Shown here: positions 10,165 to 22,324 of the stretch, one piece after another
Position numbering within the stretch: the stretch's first letter is position 1
Layout: every line of letters starts with the position of its first letter
Assembly (NCBI RefSeq): GCF_907164915.1
Contig: NC_061862.1
Location: forward strand, 144,034,972 to 144,098,971
DNA from: Impatiens glandulifera
Taxonomy: Eukaryota; Streptophyta; Magnoliopsida; Ericales; Balsaminaceae
DNA: 64,000 bases
Reading direction: 5' to 3'
Translations under genes and position numbers: made by a program
Notes under the pieces: model-generated
Seen by the model: the letters and a program-made list of their open reading frames with translations, nothing else
The model's database searches: none
What the model was told of the DNA's origin: nothing

Positions 10165-10338
10165 GTACTAATATTTTTTAATTGATATATTAAATTATAA
10201 TTTGTTAACGTATATATATTTAAATAGGATCATATTTTTATTTTATAATGTTTAAAATTATTATCTAACACTAACAAACGAAAACTTGATTATCAAGAAA
10301 AAAATTATTTAAAAGAAAAAAATGAAAAATTTAATACA

Positions 10339-10382
<44 letters not shown>

Positions 10383-10969
10383 TATAAAATAATACTAAAT
10401 AATATTTTATCAAAGTTTTATAAATGAAATCAAATAATAAAAATAATAATTTATCTTTCTTCATTTTTTTCTCTCTATATATATTCTCATGAATTATGAT
10501 AATTATTAATTTATATAAATATCTTGTTTTACTATATAAAATATCTCAATCAATCATTTTTATATTTATATATCTATTATTACAATTTTATTTATTTATA
10601 TTTATATATAATAATACTAAATAATATATATTATATTCTATCAAAGTTTTATATAAATGAAAACAAATAATAATAATAATTATTAATTTATTTTTTCTAA
10701 TTTATTTTATTTTTTCTCTAATAATAATTAGTTTTTCTTTTTTAATTCAAATATTTATTTTTTCTCTAATAATACATATTTGGAGGTAAATAATAAAGTA
10801 TATATAATAATAACGTTTAATTTATGAATTTGTAGTTGAGTTAGAAGTGCTCACATTTATCTCTCCCATAAATAATTTATCTTTTTTAATTAATAACTTA
10901 TTTTATTTTTCTCTCATTAAATATATATATATATATAATAATATTATATTTCTCAAAATTAATAATGAT
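10165..10969. other. AT-rich spacer, no gene seen
   Basis: Very AT-rich DNA with a (TA)n run at about 10340-10378 and repeated phrases such as TTTATAAATGAAATCAAATAA (10417 and 10650 areas, with variants). No convincing ORF. Confidence 0.7.
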
Positions 10970-12890
10970 TAATTTCAAATTATCTGAATTGTCGGGTCAA
11001 GAATTGTAGTTAATTTGGATATATATGTAAAAATAAATGGATATTTGGGTCAGATTATGGATTGACCAGCCCATAAATTTAAAATGGTTAAAAATAAAAT
11101 AAAAAATGTTATATGTATGTTTTGAACTTTCAACCTAACAAAACAAGTACAACCTTTTAACCAACTAGGTTAATACTTTATATTTTAAATTTAATACCAA
11201 ATTTGATGAACGTGGAACATTTTTAATAATATAAGTTCAACTTTTTAATTAACTAATCTATATATATAATAATGCTCAAAGTTTTCGGATTGCCGAGTCA
11301 AAATCTATGGTTAATTTGAATATATATGTGACAATAAATGGATATTTAGGTCAGATTGTGGGTTGACTCGCCCATAAATTTAAAACGGTTAAAAATAAAA
11401 TTAAAAATGTTATATGTATATTTCGAACTTGCAACCTAACAAAAACAAGTACAACCATTTAACCAAAGTGTCTGAATTGTCGGGTCAAGAGCTATGGTTA
11501 ATTTGGATATATACGTGAAAGTAAATGGATATTTGGGTCAGATTGTGGGTTGATCCGCCCATAAACTAAAAACGGTTAAAAATAAATTTAAAAATTATAT
11601 ATGTATGTTTCGAACTTGCAACCTAACAATACAAATACAATTATTTAACCAACTAGGCTAATAAGACTTTATATTTTAAATTCAATAACAAATTTGATGA
11701 ATGTGGGGCATTCTTAACAATATAAGTTCAACTTTTTAATTAACTAATATATATATATATATATATATATTAATGATTAATTTCAAAGTATCTGGATTGC
11801 CAAATCGAGAGCGGTAGGTAAATTGGATATATATGTAAGAGTAAATGGATACTTGGATCGAATTTTAGGTTGATCCGCCCATAAATTAAAATGGTTAAAA
11901 ATAAAATTAAAAATGTTATATGTATATTTTGAATCTGCAACCTAACAAAACAAGTATAACATTTTAACTAACTAGACAAATAAGACTTCATATTTAAAAT
12001 TCAACACCAAATTTGATGAATGTGGGACATTCTTAACAATATAAGTTCAATTTTTGAACTAATTAATCTATATATATAATGATGCTTAATTTAAAAATGT
12101 CCGGATTTTCGGGTCGAGAGTTGTGATTAATTTAAATATATGTAAGAGTAAATTGATACTTGGATCGGATTGTGGGTTGACCCGCCCATAAACTTAAAAC
12201 GGTTAAAAAAACAAAAAATGCTATATGTATGTTTTAAATTTGCAACCTAACAAAACAAGTACAGCAAGTTAACCAACTAGGATAATAAGAATTTATGTTT
12301 TAAACTTAACACCAAATTTGATGAACGTGGGACATTCATAACAATATAAGTTAAAGTTTTTAACTAACTAATATATATATATATATATATATAATAATTC
12401 TTAATTTTAAAGTTTCTAGATTGTCGTGTCGAGAGATGTGGTTAATTTGGATATATATGTGAGAGTAAATGGATATTTGAGGCGGATTGTGGGTTGACCC
12501 ACCCATTAACTTAAAACGGTTAAAAATAAAATAAAAATGTTGTATGTATGTTTCAAACTTGCAACCTAACAAAACAAGTAGAACCTTTTAACAAACTAGG
12601 CTAATAAGACTTCATATTTTAAATTCAATACCAAATTTGATGAACGTGGGACAATCTTAATAATATAAGTTCAATTTTTTAACTAACTAATATATATATA
12701 TATAATAATGCTTCATTTCAAAGCGTCCAGATTGATGGGTCGAGAGTTGTGGTTAATTTAAATATATATGTGAGAGTAAATGGATACTTGGGTCGGATTG
12801 TGGTTGACCCGCACATAAACTTAAAATGGTTAAAAATAAAATTAAAAATACTATATGTATGACAAAAAAAGTACAAACTTATAACCAAGT
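10970..12890 (-). repeat. Tandem array of about 312-bp units with tRNA-like core
   Basis: About seven diverged units, starting near 10981, 11286, 11470 (a shortened unit), 11790, 12100, 12413 and 12723. Each has the words TTGTCGGGTCGAGAG, GTTAATTTGGATATATATG, a run close to TGGGTTGACCCGCCCATAAA, and CGAACTTGCAACCTAAC, and is separated by (TA)n. Read on the minus strand, the part near GTTGCAAGTTCGAA resembles a pol III B box, with an A-box-like CTAGTTGGTTAA about 35 bp before it. The same family lies inverted at 37850-38925. It is most likely a tandemly amplified tRNA-derived SINE-like repeat. The ORF at 12360-12572 on the minus strand is chance. Confidence 0.75.
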
Positions 12891-14646
12891 GTGATTGGGA
12901 TTTAGTTTGCCATGTATTATAATCCGGTCACAATTGAAAGTGTTTAAAAAATATGAATCAAATATTTGATTGACCAAAGTGTGAGGTCACGATATTAAAT
13001 GTCAATTCGATATAGGTGGTTTATTTTCTTAAGGATAAGAGACGTGTTAAACTGTGATTGGGATGTGATTTGTCGAGAAATAAGAGATCGGTAACAAAGC
13101 ATCGTGAGGTCGTGAGATTAGAGGTCGGTTGAGATTGGTGATTGGTTTGTTGAAAGATACGAGGCGTGTGATAAATATATATATATATATATATATATAA
13201 ATATAAATATAAAAAAAGTGAAAAAAGAGAATTTAGTTAATTAGGAAAGAAATTAACACATTTCTTTATTTTTTATTTTAATAATAAATTTAAATTAATA
13301 AAATTAAAGATTCAAACTTTATTTAAAATAATATTAAAAATCAAGATTAATAGTATAATAATAATTTATATAAGAAAAAGAAAGTTTAGTTAATTATGAA
13401 AAAAATTGACATTTTCTTTATTTTATTAATAATTAAATATTTATTTAAAATAATAATAAAAAATCAATATTAATAGTATAATAATAATTTATTCATATAT
13501 ATAATAAGCCTTAATAAATTAACTAATATATTTTAAAAATAATAAATATTTATTAAATATTTTAAAAATAGAAATATTATATATATAAGTATTTTTTTTA
13601 ATTGTTAGTCATATAAATTAAATATGCATACACAAAATTATAAATATAAATCAACAATCTTAAGTGGTCTATTGGTTGAAGTGTTAATGCTACATAATAA
13701 AGACTATGGTTCAAATCCTGAAATAAAAACATTGGTTTATCAAAGTGATGAGATGGTTGGATGCAAATGATATTGGTTAAAATTTGCAATAAAAATGGTG
13801 GGTGGGTAATGACATTCACAAAATTAGAAGTCGAGTGGGATGAATAGTTAAAATGTGCGATGAAATTGGTGGTTGGCTAAATGACATTCACGATATAGAA
13901 GGAGATGGTTTGTATTAGCTGATTTGACCAAAGTAAAAGTGTAAGGTTACAAGATTAGAGGTCAATTGATGTGGATAAAAATATGGAATGAGATGGTTGG
14001 TTAGTCGAAGTGAGGATGTCACACAATGAAAGGTCGAATGGGGATTGGAAGACAAAAATGAGTGTAAAAGAGATTGGTAATGTACCAAAGTGAAAGTTTA
14101 AAGACACGGTATGAGATGTCCAATTAGGGTGGATAAATGTGAAATGAGTCGATTGGGGAATTGATGGGTCAAAGTGAGAGTAAAAGAGATTGGTAACGAT
14201 GGAGATGGTTGATTTAACCGAAATGATATTGTTTAAGGTCACACAATATGAGAGGTTAATTAGGGTGTGGATAATTGTGAAATGAGATAGTTAATTATCC
14301 GAAGTGAGGATAAAAAATCAGGTTGTATATTATAAAATATGTGAGGAAATGGGTCACGAGATAAGAGGTCAGTTGGGGATTGGTGACCAAACTAAAGAGT
14401 AAAAGAGATTGGTGATGTTGGAGATAGTTGATTTGAACGAAGTGAAAGTGTAAGGTCACATATGAGAGGTCAATTATTGGGGTAGATAAATGTGGAATGA
14501 GATGGATGGTTAGCCGAATTAAGGATTAAGAAAGTCGGGTTGTATATTTTAAAATATGTTAAGAGATGAGTTATTTGACAAAGTGAAAGCAAGGTCTCGA
14601 GATGAGAGGTCAATTGTGAATTGATGGATAAATATGGAATATGATG
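12891..14646. repeat. Degenerate short-period repeats
   Basis: Two kinds of DNA. At 13180-13640 it is AT-rich with (TA)n at about 13175-13200. The rest repeats variants of AATGAGATGGTTGGTTAG, GGTCACAAGATGAGAGGTCA and AGAGTAAAAGAGATTGGT in loose order. The same words continue at 21303-21720 after the inserted element, and complementary words occur at 32650-34190. No gene is supported. Confidence 0.65.
13658..13725 (+). repeat. Possible SINE-like tRNA-derived sequence
   Basis: AAGTGGTCTATTGGTTGAAG (13660-13679) looks like an A box and GGTTCAAATCC (about 13708) like a B box, at tRNA-like spacing. No tail or target duplication was found, so the call rests on the two boxes. Confidence 0.3.
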
Positions 14647-15479
14647 TATAACCCCCGAGAATCTTGCAGTATTAGCACGCGTCGATGGACACGTGGCAAT
14701 ACAAGCCCTGGGGTGGCTCGAGGTTTGATGGTTTCAACCTTGGTTTGCATGCCAAACATCTTTTTAAATAAAATATTATTTTTAAAATATTTTGTAAGTA
14801 CTGGAAGCTTTTGAAATTAAATAATTAATTTTATTCAAATTTTAATAATACGAAGATTTGTCATAATCAAATGACAGTTTGATTTTTTACGAAATTTGAT
14901 TTAAATTAATTAAACATAATTAATTTAAGAAATATTATTTATTTGAAGACAGAGTCACCAATTGATTTTAGAAAAATCAATAAAAAGGATTACGTGTACA
15001 AATGTATTTTGCACCAGTCTCATTTTTTAAGACTGTGTTTCGTTTGGTTTGAAGTTTGGTGATACTCAAGAAAGGGCTTCGCGCTTCATCATCCATGCCC
15101 ATTCGAAAATGTTCTCTACTTATAAAGTTGGTTTTTGAAAATCAGTTGTATAATATTTGGGTTTTAACCAATTATTCTTTCGGTTCTAGTCATGCTTCTA
15201 GGTTTAGCGTTACTTTAAATAATAAAACATAAGTATTTAAATGTCGGTATCTATTGCGGGTGATAACTAGGGTGTAAACTTAAAAAATATGAGTCATTTT
15301 AAAGGCATTAGGGTTTAGAAATAAACACCAAACAAGCCATTGTTGAAATATTTTGTGGAAATATCCCAAAAATATTTAAAATGCATTTTATAATTTTTCG
15401 GGATTTTTAGAAAATGATTTGAAGTCCAAAATTACAAAAATAATTTTAGATTTTTAAAAGCGGAATCAAACAAGCTTTA

Positions 15480-15990
15480 AGACCAGAGTCCTAAGGTTTG
15501 GGTCTGATTTTATCGGTCGGGTTTGGAGACCCTCGGTCTAGGCTCGGGAGCTCTCGGTATGAGTACCAGAGTCTCTCGGTTGAGGTGCTAAGGACTCTTG
15601 GTCCTTAGCTGATCTTACCGGTCTAGGTGAAAAACTCATCGGTCCTAGACTAGCCTGGGGCTAGGTTTCTTGATTGAGGTGTATAAACCTCTCAGTCCAA
15701 GGTTAGCTCTAGGCTAAGTTCCTCGGTCTTGGACTTGGGAGCTCTTAGTCCCGAGTCTAAATTCTCGGTCATAGGGTTAGACCCCTTAGTCCTAGGTCAT
15801 GCGAGTCTCCATCCCAAGTTTAAATTTATCGGTCGTGAATCCTAGGAGTCTAGGTCATAGGTAAGAATCTTCGGTCGAATTTCTCGATCCTAGGTCTCAG
15901 TCCTAACTCAAAAATATCGGTCCTAGGTCTTAGTCATATCTTATTTTTATCGGTCATTGGTCTCGGTTGGACCTATTCGTCCTAAGCTAA
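15480..15990 (+). repeat. GGTCCTAGGTC minisatellite array (left arm)
   Basis: Irregular repeats about 25-30 bp long built from CTCGGTCC, TAGGTCT and GGGAGCTC-like words. Its inverted counterpart is at 19870-20490, and direct counterparts are at 54540-55130 and 56860-57460. No coding sense. Confidence 0.75.
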
Positions 15991-16490
15991 CAAGCTTTGT
16001 CTTCAAGAACACAAGTACATGTTTTTTAATTAGTTTTTTAGCTCTTATTCTTTGATCTAAAAGCTTGGGTAACTTCATAAGCTCCCAAGAATATGTTAAT
16101 CATCATCTCAAGGTATGGATCGACCTAGATGATGATCAATTTGTTCAAAACAATTTATGATCAAAAATCAAGTTTTTTATTTCAAGACTGTTTTGAAGTG
16201 TAATGAGTTTCCAAATAGCTTCCTTATACTACATATACTTGATTGGTATCAAAATAATAATACTGGTTGTATGTTTTAACTAATTCAAGAAATCAAAATT
16301 TTTATTTTGTTTTGAAATTTTTTTGATTTTGATCAAACATGATCGGGATTGATCAAATATGATCCAAATAGTTTTTCAACATCATTACCATCATGTTTGG
16401 AAGCTTTATAGATTATGATTCGATCGAATTAACCCAAGAACAGCAAACCCGTTTTTTTTTTATTTTTGAAATTCAAATTTGGGTTTTTGT

Positions 16491-17129
16491 TATTTATATC
16501 GATTGATCGGTTCTATCCTTTCCAGGTAGTTAATAAATCATTTAGGGATGAATTCTCAACCATAAACAAAAAAGTGTACAAGCTTATGTAATTTGAAATA
16601 TAAAAATTTCAAATTCAAACTGTAAATATGAATTGGAGGTTGATTGAAACTTTACCAAGGATTAGAGAACACTCATTGATCCTTAAGGAAGCTTTCTGGA
16701 TGCACATATCCAACTTTGAAGGCCTTAAACAGAAAATTTGAAAAATTCGAAGCTTTGAAGCTTTAATGGAGTATTTCAATTTTCTTCGATTTGAGGCTTC
16801 TGTGTTAGTAAGTTTGGCTTCAGAATGACTTGGGGAGGGTATTTATACTACTCTTAGGTCGGTTGGAGAAGCCTAGTGGTTGAATCAGTCTAAAGCCATT
16901 AATGGCTTTTGACTGTTCTTGGTTGGTAGTCGTTGAAATATGGTGATTCATTCCTATTTTCGTAGGGGAGAATGATCACTAGAGTAGGATGATCATATGA
17001 GCTTTGAATCAGCTCATTTGGTGGACCAATAGTTGAGTTCCAAAAACTCAAAATCAATATGACTACTTCATGCTTATCCTTGCGGGTCGCGATGGAGAAG
17101 ATGATCAGATCCAAAAATGACGTCGAATC
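16491..17129. other. Spacer of the inverted-repeat element
   Basis: Unique loop between the two arms. Its first part (GATTGATCGGTTCTATC, then ATACAAGCTTATG-like words) is shared with the copy at 57940-58150, so it belongs to the element family. An open frame at 16899-17138 on the minus strand has no recognisable domain and is probably chance. Confidence 0.5.
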
Positions 17130-17235
17130 AAAAACCAAAATTTGAATTTCAAAAATAAAAAAAATGGGTTTGTTGTTCTTGGGTTAATTCGATCGAATCA
17201 CAGTCTAGAAAGCTTCCCAACATAATGGTAATGAT

Positions 17236-18362
17236 CACTAGTAGAAAATGGATTTCTAACGAGGGCATAATCCCTGAGAGAAAGCCAAAATGCCCTCGGT
17301 GATTAATTTATTCGAGGGCGATATATGCTCTTGGACTGTGTCGGTGAAGAAATAATAGGTTTCACTGAGAGCAGTTGTGGCTCTCGGATATAATTATAAT
17401 TTTTTTTATCAAGGGCAGAGCTAATGCTCTTGGAGATAATAAACTTTTTTTTAAAAAAATATTCTGAAATCTCCATCTGGGTTTCGCCCTCCTTCCTTCT
17501 GCCAATTTCTTCTTGTTCATCATTGCTCGCCCATTCGATTTCTAATCTTCCTCAGATCATTTAGAGTTTCATAATCTTCTAAATCTCCAATCTGATCAAA
17601 TCACAAAACCTAAAATCAATCAATGTCTGCCATACCAACATTATTATTAACATTTCATTTCAATTAGAGAAAAATTAAGTCATAAATCAACAACAACTTC
17701 TTACCACTTCGCGAATAGTTTTGGAGACATAAAAATTTTGTTTCAAGTATCAGATCTACGGCGCACTGAATCTTCATCTGCAAAATGAAGTTCAAATTAG
17801 TAGATTTGGATCTGAATTCTTCTATTTTTTCAGATCTGTTATATATGATCTTCCACGCCAACATTCAAACTAAATAATAATAGTAGATTACTAACCAGTA
17901 TATATATGATCTTCCACGCCTTCAGATCTGGATTCTTCTATTTCTTCATATCTGGATATGGGTTCTTCTACTTCTTCAGATCTAGATCTGGATTCTTTTA
18001 CTTTTTCAGATTTGGATCTAGCGAGATCGAAGAACCTCCAGATAAATAACTTGGGAGAATGAAGAGTTTTGAACAACTTAGTTGTTTTAATGAAGAGTTG
18101 GGATTTAACTTGGGTGAATGAAGAGATGAAGAGAGAGTAGAGAGGAAAATATGAAGAGAAAAGGCTAGAGAGAGAATATGAGAGGAAGAAATGAGGTCGC
18201 TGGACAAAATATAACATTTTATACCAAGAGCAAGCATCTGCTCTCGGTTATAATCTTTTTTTTGTCGAGAGCACCCCATGACCCTTGGTGATATTAATAT
18301 TAGCGAAAGCATTATTTTGCTCTTGGCGAGGATTCGCGGTAAATGCGCATTTTTTACTAGTG
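17236..18362. mobile_element. Non-autonomous CACTA (En/Spm) element
   Basis: Begins CACTAGTAGAAAATG and ends CATTTTTTACTAGTG; the ends are inverted repeats of about 15 bp. The 3-bp target duplication GAT is perfect (17233-17235 and 18363-18365). Short subterminal words such as CCCTCGG, CTCTTGG and CTCTCGG recur in both orientations, as in CACTA elements. The interior (17470-18200) has a CT-rich leader-like part and about four repeats of TTCAGATCTGGATTCTTCTA-type units (17920-18020). No transposase was found. It is 1127 bp long and sits in the right arm of the inverted-repeat element. Minus-strand ORFs here are repeat-encoded. Confidence 0.88.
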
Positions 18363-18492
18363 GATGTTGAGCAACTATTTGGATCATGTTTAATCAATTC
18401 CGATCATGTTTTATCAAAATCAAAATTTTCAAAATAAATTAAATTTTTTGATTTTTTAATTGGTCAAAATAAACAGGCATATATGTAGTATA

Positions 18493-19636
18493 GTGCATAT
18501 GAGGTTTATGAAATACGAAACCAGCATCTGGACCTGCAAAATTCATGAAGGCGTGAGCTGGTTTCTAAAAAAGATTCTTAAACTAAGAAGCGATATTGCA
18601 GATTTTTATGACATTCGGCTAGGAGACGGGAAAGGAACTCTATTTTGGCACGACCCTTGGTTCGAAAACCAGCTTATCATCCACAAGGAGGAGTTTCAAT
18701 AATACCCGTATCAGAAGGGACTGCGCAGAAGCGAAAATCAAGGACATTAAAGACGGGAATTGGGACTCACTCCTAAGAAGAAATCCAGAAGGACAGAGGA
18801 TATTTGATCATATAAGTAACATACAACTACACGACATACCGGATATTAATGAATGGAAAGCTGAGGACAATGGAAAGCTGGTATCGAAGAAAATATAGGA
18901 GGTAACCCGGGAAAAAGCGCAGAAAGTAGAATGAGCTCCTCTTGTATGGTCAACGAAGATTATCCTTCAACACCAGTTCATCTTATGACTCGCCTTCTAG
19001 AAAGACTCAACACTCGTGATCGTATCAGCAAGTATATGAGCATCCTGGACGCGAGTTATCTTCTATGCAGAGGAAATGAAAAAACCATAGATCACCTATT
19101 CGGGAGCTGTTGTATTGCTTCGGAGCTTTAGGACAGATTCTATAAAAGCCTGGAGCTGATTAGTTTACCGAGCGAATGGAATGAAATCAAAGAAGTGGCA
19201 CCACTCAAAGCCAAGGGAAATAGATTTGCAACAAGCGTGTTCAAGTGCGGCTTTGGAGCAAAGGTGTATAACATTTGGCAAGAACGGAATGCAAGGGTAT
19301 ATGGCAGAACCCGCAGGAGCGTTGAAGAGTTATGGAAAAATATTGTAACGGATTGCAGCGCCCTCGCGGGAACGTGGAGAAGAATTCCAAGCACGGAGCA
19401 GAACTGGAATATCTATATGAACTAGAATATACCGTTTTTTTAACTCACTAGAATTGAAAGCATTGTAATCAAATAATTCATTTACGTTTTTAGCTTTTTA
19501 GCTTTTATTCAGAATGTTACGACTTCAAAATCATTCTAGGCCTGTCTAGAATGATCTCTTAAACTTGTGATTTTTTTTTCCCGTTTTTGGGAATTTTTAA
19601 TGAAATGACGCTAAGTCGTTTTTCCCACACAAAAAG
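18493..19636 (+). mobile_element. 5'-truncated L1-type LINE
   Basis: Bounded by a perfect 13-bp target duplication TATATGTAGTATA (18480-18492 and 19637-19649). The empty site is readable in the left arm at about 16230. The 3' end has TTAATGAAATGACGCTAAGT and a short tail. It contains the C-terminal part of ORF2 (see next entry). Confidence 0.85.
18496..19425 (+). pseudogene. LINE ORF2 C-terminus (zf-RVT region), broken
   Basis: Frames in several pieces. First IRLGDGKGTLFWHDPWFEN (about 18615-18672), the typical segment after the reverse transcriptase of plant LINEs. Then HQFILRLAFLERLNTRDRIS and LLCRGNEKTIDHLFGSC (about 18970-19110), the zinc-binding zf-RVT domain. Then FKCGFGAKVYNIWQERNARV and a C-terminus ending at 19425. 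Stops and shifts occur near 18700, 18898 and 19128. The homologous piece at 60372-61171 is better preserved in places. No endonuclease or catalytic reverse transcriptase remains. Confidence 0.8.
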
Positions 19637-19869
19637 TATATGTAGTATAAGGAAGCTATTGGGTAGTCCTTACACTTTAAAACAGACTTAAAATCAAAAA
19701 CCCGATTTTTTATCATAAACTGTTTTAAACAAATTGATCATCATCCAGGTCGATCCATACCTTGAGAAGATGATCAACATGTTCCTGAGAGTTTTGTGAA
19801 GCTTCCCAAGCTCTTAGATCAAAGAATCAGAGCTAAAAAAACTAATTTAAAAAACATACAATTGTGTTC

Positions 19870-20490
19870 TTGAGGACCGAGACTTGTTAGCCTAAGACCG
19901 AGGATCCTCAGACCGAGACCAAGGATCGATAAAAATAAGCTAGGACTGAGACCTAGAATCGGTGTTCTTGAGTTAGGATCGAGACCTATAACCAATGTTC
20001 TTGAGTTAGGACTAAGAAATCTGACCGAGGATTCTCACATAGGACCGATAAAATTCGGACCTAGGACCGAGAGGTCTGACCTGGAATCGAGACTCCTAGG
20101 ACTCAGGACCAAGAAATCTAAACCTGGGACCGAGATTCCCAAGACCTAAGACCGAGAGGTCTAACCTTGAGATCGAGTATCCCAGACTTAGGGCCGAGAA
20201 TCCCAGACTTAGGACCGAGATCTCCCAAGTCCAAGACCGAGAAACTTAGCCTAGAGCTAGCCCCGGACCGAGAGGTTTATACACCTCGACCGAGAAACCT
20301 AACCCCAAACTAGTCTAGGACCGATAGGTTTTACACCTAGACTAGTAAGATCGGCTAATGACCGAGAGTCCTTAGCACCTCGACCAAGAGACTCCGGTAC
20401 TTAGACAAAGAGCTCCCGAGCCTAGACCGAGGGTCTCTAGACCCCAACCAATAAAATTGGACCCAAACCTTAAGACTCTAGTCCTATGGC
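19870..20490 (-). repeat. GGACCGAGAC minisatellite array (right arm, inverted)
   Basis: Reverse complement of the family at 15480-15990: words AGGACCGAGA, GACCTAGGAC and CCGAGAGGTCT at 20-30-bp steps. Part of the right arm. Confidence 0.75.
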
Positions 20491-21302
20491 TTGTTTGGTT
20501 CTGCTTTTAAAAATCCAAAATTATTTTTGTAATTTTGGGACTTCAAATCATTGTCTAAAAATCCCGAAAATTAAAAAATGCATTTTAAATATTTTGGGAT
20601 ATTTCCACAAAAATATTTCAACAGGTTTGTTTGGTGTTTATTTCTAAACCCTAATGTTTTTAAAAATGACTGATATTCTTCCGGTATTTCCACTCTAGTT
20701 ATCATTTGCAACAAGTACCAACATTTAAATATTGATGTTTCAATATTTTAAATAACGACAAACCTAGAAGCATGATTAAGACCGGAAGAATAATTGTTTA
20801 AATACAACCAATTTTCAAAAGTCAACTTTATAAGTAGAGACTGTTTTCGAACAGATATAGAGGATGAAGTATGAAAGTAAGCCCTTTCCCGAGTATCAAT
20901 AAGCTTCGAACCAAACGAAACTCTAGTGCAAAATACGTTTATACACGTACACTTTTTTATTGATTTTTCTAAAATCAATTGGTCTCTCTTTAAATAAATA
21001 ATATTTTCCTAAATTAATTATGTTTAATTAATTTAAATCGGATTTCATAAAAAATCAAATCGTCATTTAATTATAACAAATTTTCAAATTATTAAAATTT
21101 GAATAAAATTAATAATTTTTACATAATTAATTTCAAAAGTTGGTAGGTACTATCCAAATCTTTTAAAAATAATATTTTATTTAAAAAGATGCATGGCACG
21201 TAAATTAATGTTAAAACCATCGAACATTGAACCACTCTACGACCCATATTGCCACTTGTCCACCGACACGTACTAATGTTGCGAGATTCCCGATGATTAC
21301 AA

Positions 21303-22293
21303 AGGATAAGAATGTCGGGTTATTTGATGAAGTGAAAGTAAGGTTTTCGTGATGATTGTAATTGGTGGATAAATATGGAATTAGATGATTTTTGATTAGT
21401 TGAAGTGAAAATAACAGTAAAGAGATAGAGGTCGATTAGGAAAGAAATATATATTGGTGGTTAAAATATGTGAAAAAAATAATTGTTTGACTGAAGTGAA
21501 AGTTAAGGTCATAAGATTAGAAGTCTGATTTGAATTGGTAGATAAATGTGAAATGAGATGGTTGGTTAGTCTAAGTGTGTTAAAAATATTGGTAATGTTT
21601 GAGATTTTTTATTTGACCAGAGTGAAAATGTAAGGTCACAAGATGAGAGCTTCAATGAGAAAAAAAATATGTGATGAGATATGTGAGAATATGAGTTATT
21701 TTACCGAAATAAATAAAATGTGGAATGAGTGTTTTATTTTATTCGTAATTTATTAAAAAGTTTAAACATTGAATAAATATTATTTTAAATAAATTTATTT
21801 TGTTTATATTTTTATCGGTGTATATTTATTTATCTTGTAATAATATATATATTATATAATTTTTTTGTTTCTCATAATTTTTTTCTTTTTTATATTTAAT
21901 TTTTGTTTCCTAATTAATAACTTATTTTATTTTTTCAATTATCATATATATTATTATATAATATTATATCTCTCATAATTAATTTTTTTATTTTCTCACT
22001 TATAAAATATAATAAATAAATAATATATATTCAAATAATAAATAAAATATAAAACATTATATATATATAATCAACTTAATAATATAAAATTTAAATTCAA
22101 ATATATTAAAATAATAAATATTTATTATATATACAGTGATTTTAAATATATTTTATCAATAATTTTATATAAATATATTTTCGGAGGTTCGAGATATAAA
22201 TATATTCATAAATTCATCATTTAATTTAATAATTAATAGGTAATATATAAAACTATATATATTCATCATAAATAATAAAACTAATATATATTA

Positions 22294-22324
<31 letters not shown>

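Larger units (their letters stand above)
14647..21302. mobile_element. Giant inverted-repeat element (foldback or MULE-like), about 6.65 kb
   Basis: The left arm (14647-16490) and the right arm (17130-21302, minus two later insertions) are inverted copies. The outer ends match: the left reads CGAGAATCTTGCAGTATTAG, the right, complemented, CGGGAATCTCGCAACATTAG, followed on both by GTGGACA-GTGGCAAT. The inner ends match around TTAATTCGATCGAATC. The spacer is about 640 bp. Left and right 9-bp flanks (GGAATATGA and AGGATAAGA) agree at six positions, which could be a decayed 9-bp duplication as in Mutator-like elements, but this is weak. No transposase is seen. Single arms of the same family lie at 53776-55745 and 56022-58320, so two LTR-like units inserted head to head is another explanation. 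Confidence 0.6.

Noticed and set aside
10970..12890. CRISPR-like array
   Set aside because: Units are about 300 bp, diverged and without unique spacers, in a plant genome.
14647..21302. Full Mutator element with transposase
   Set aside because: The spacer has no transposase motifs and the 9-bp duplication is too weak; left as a foldback or MULE-like element.
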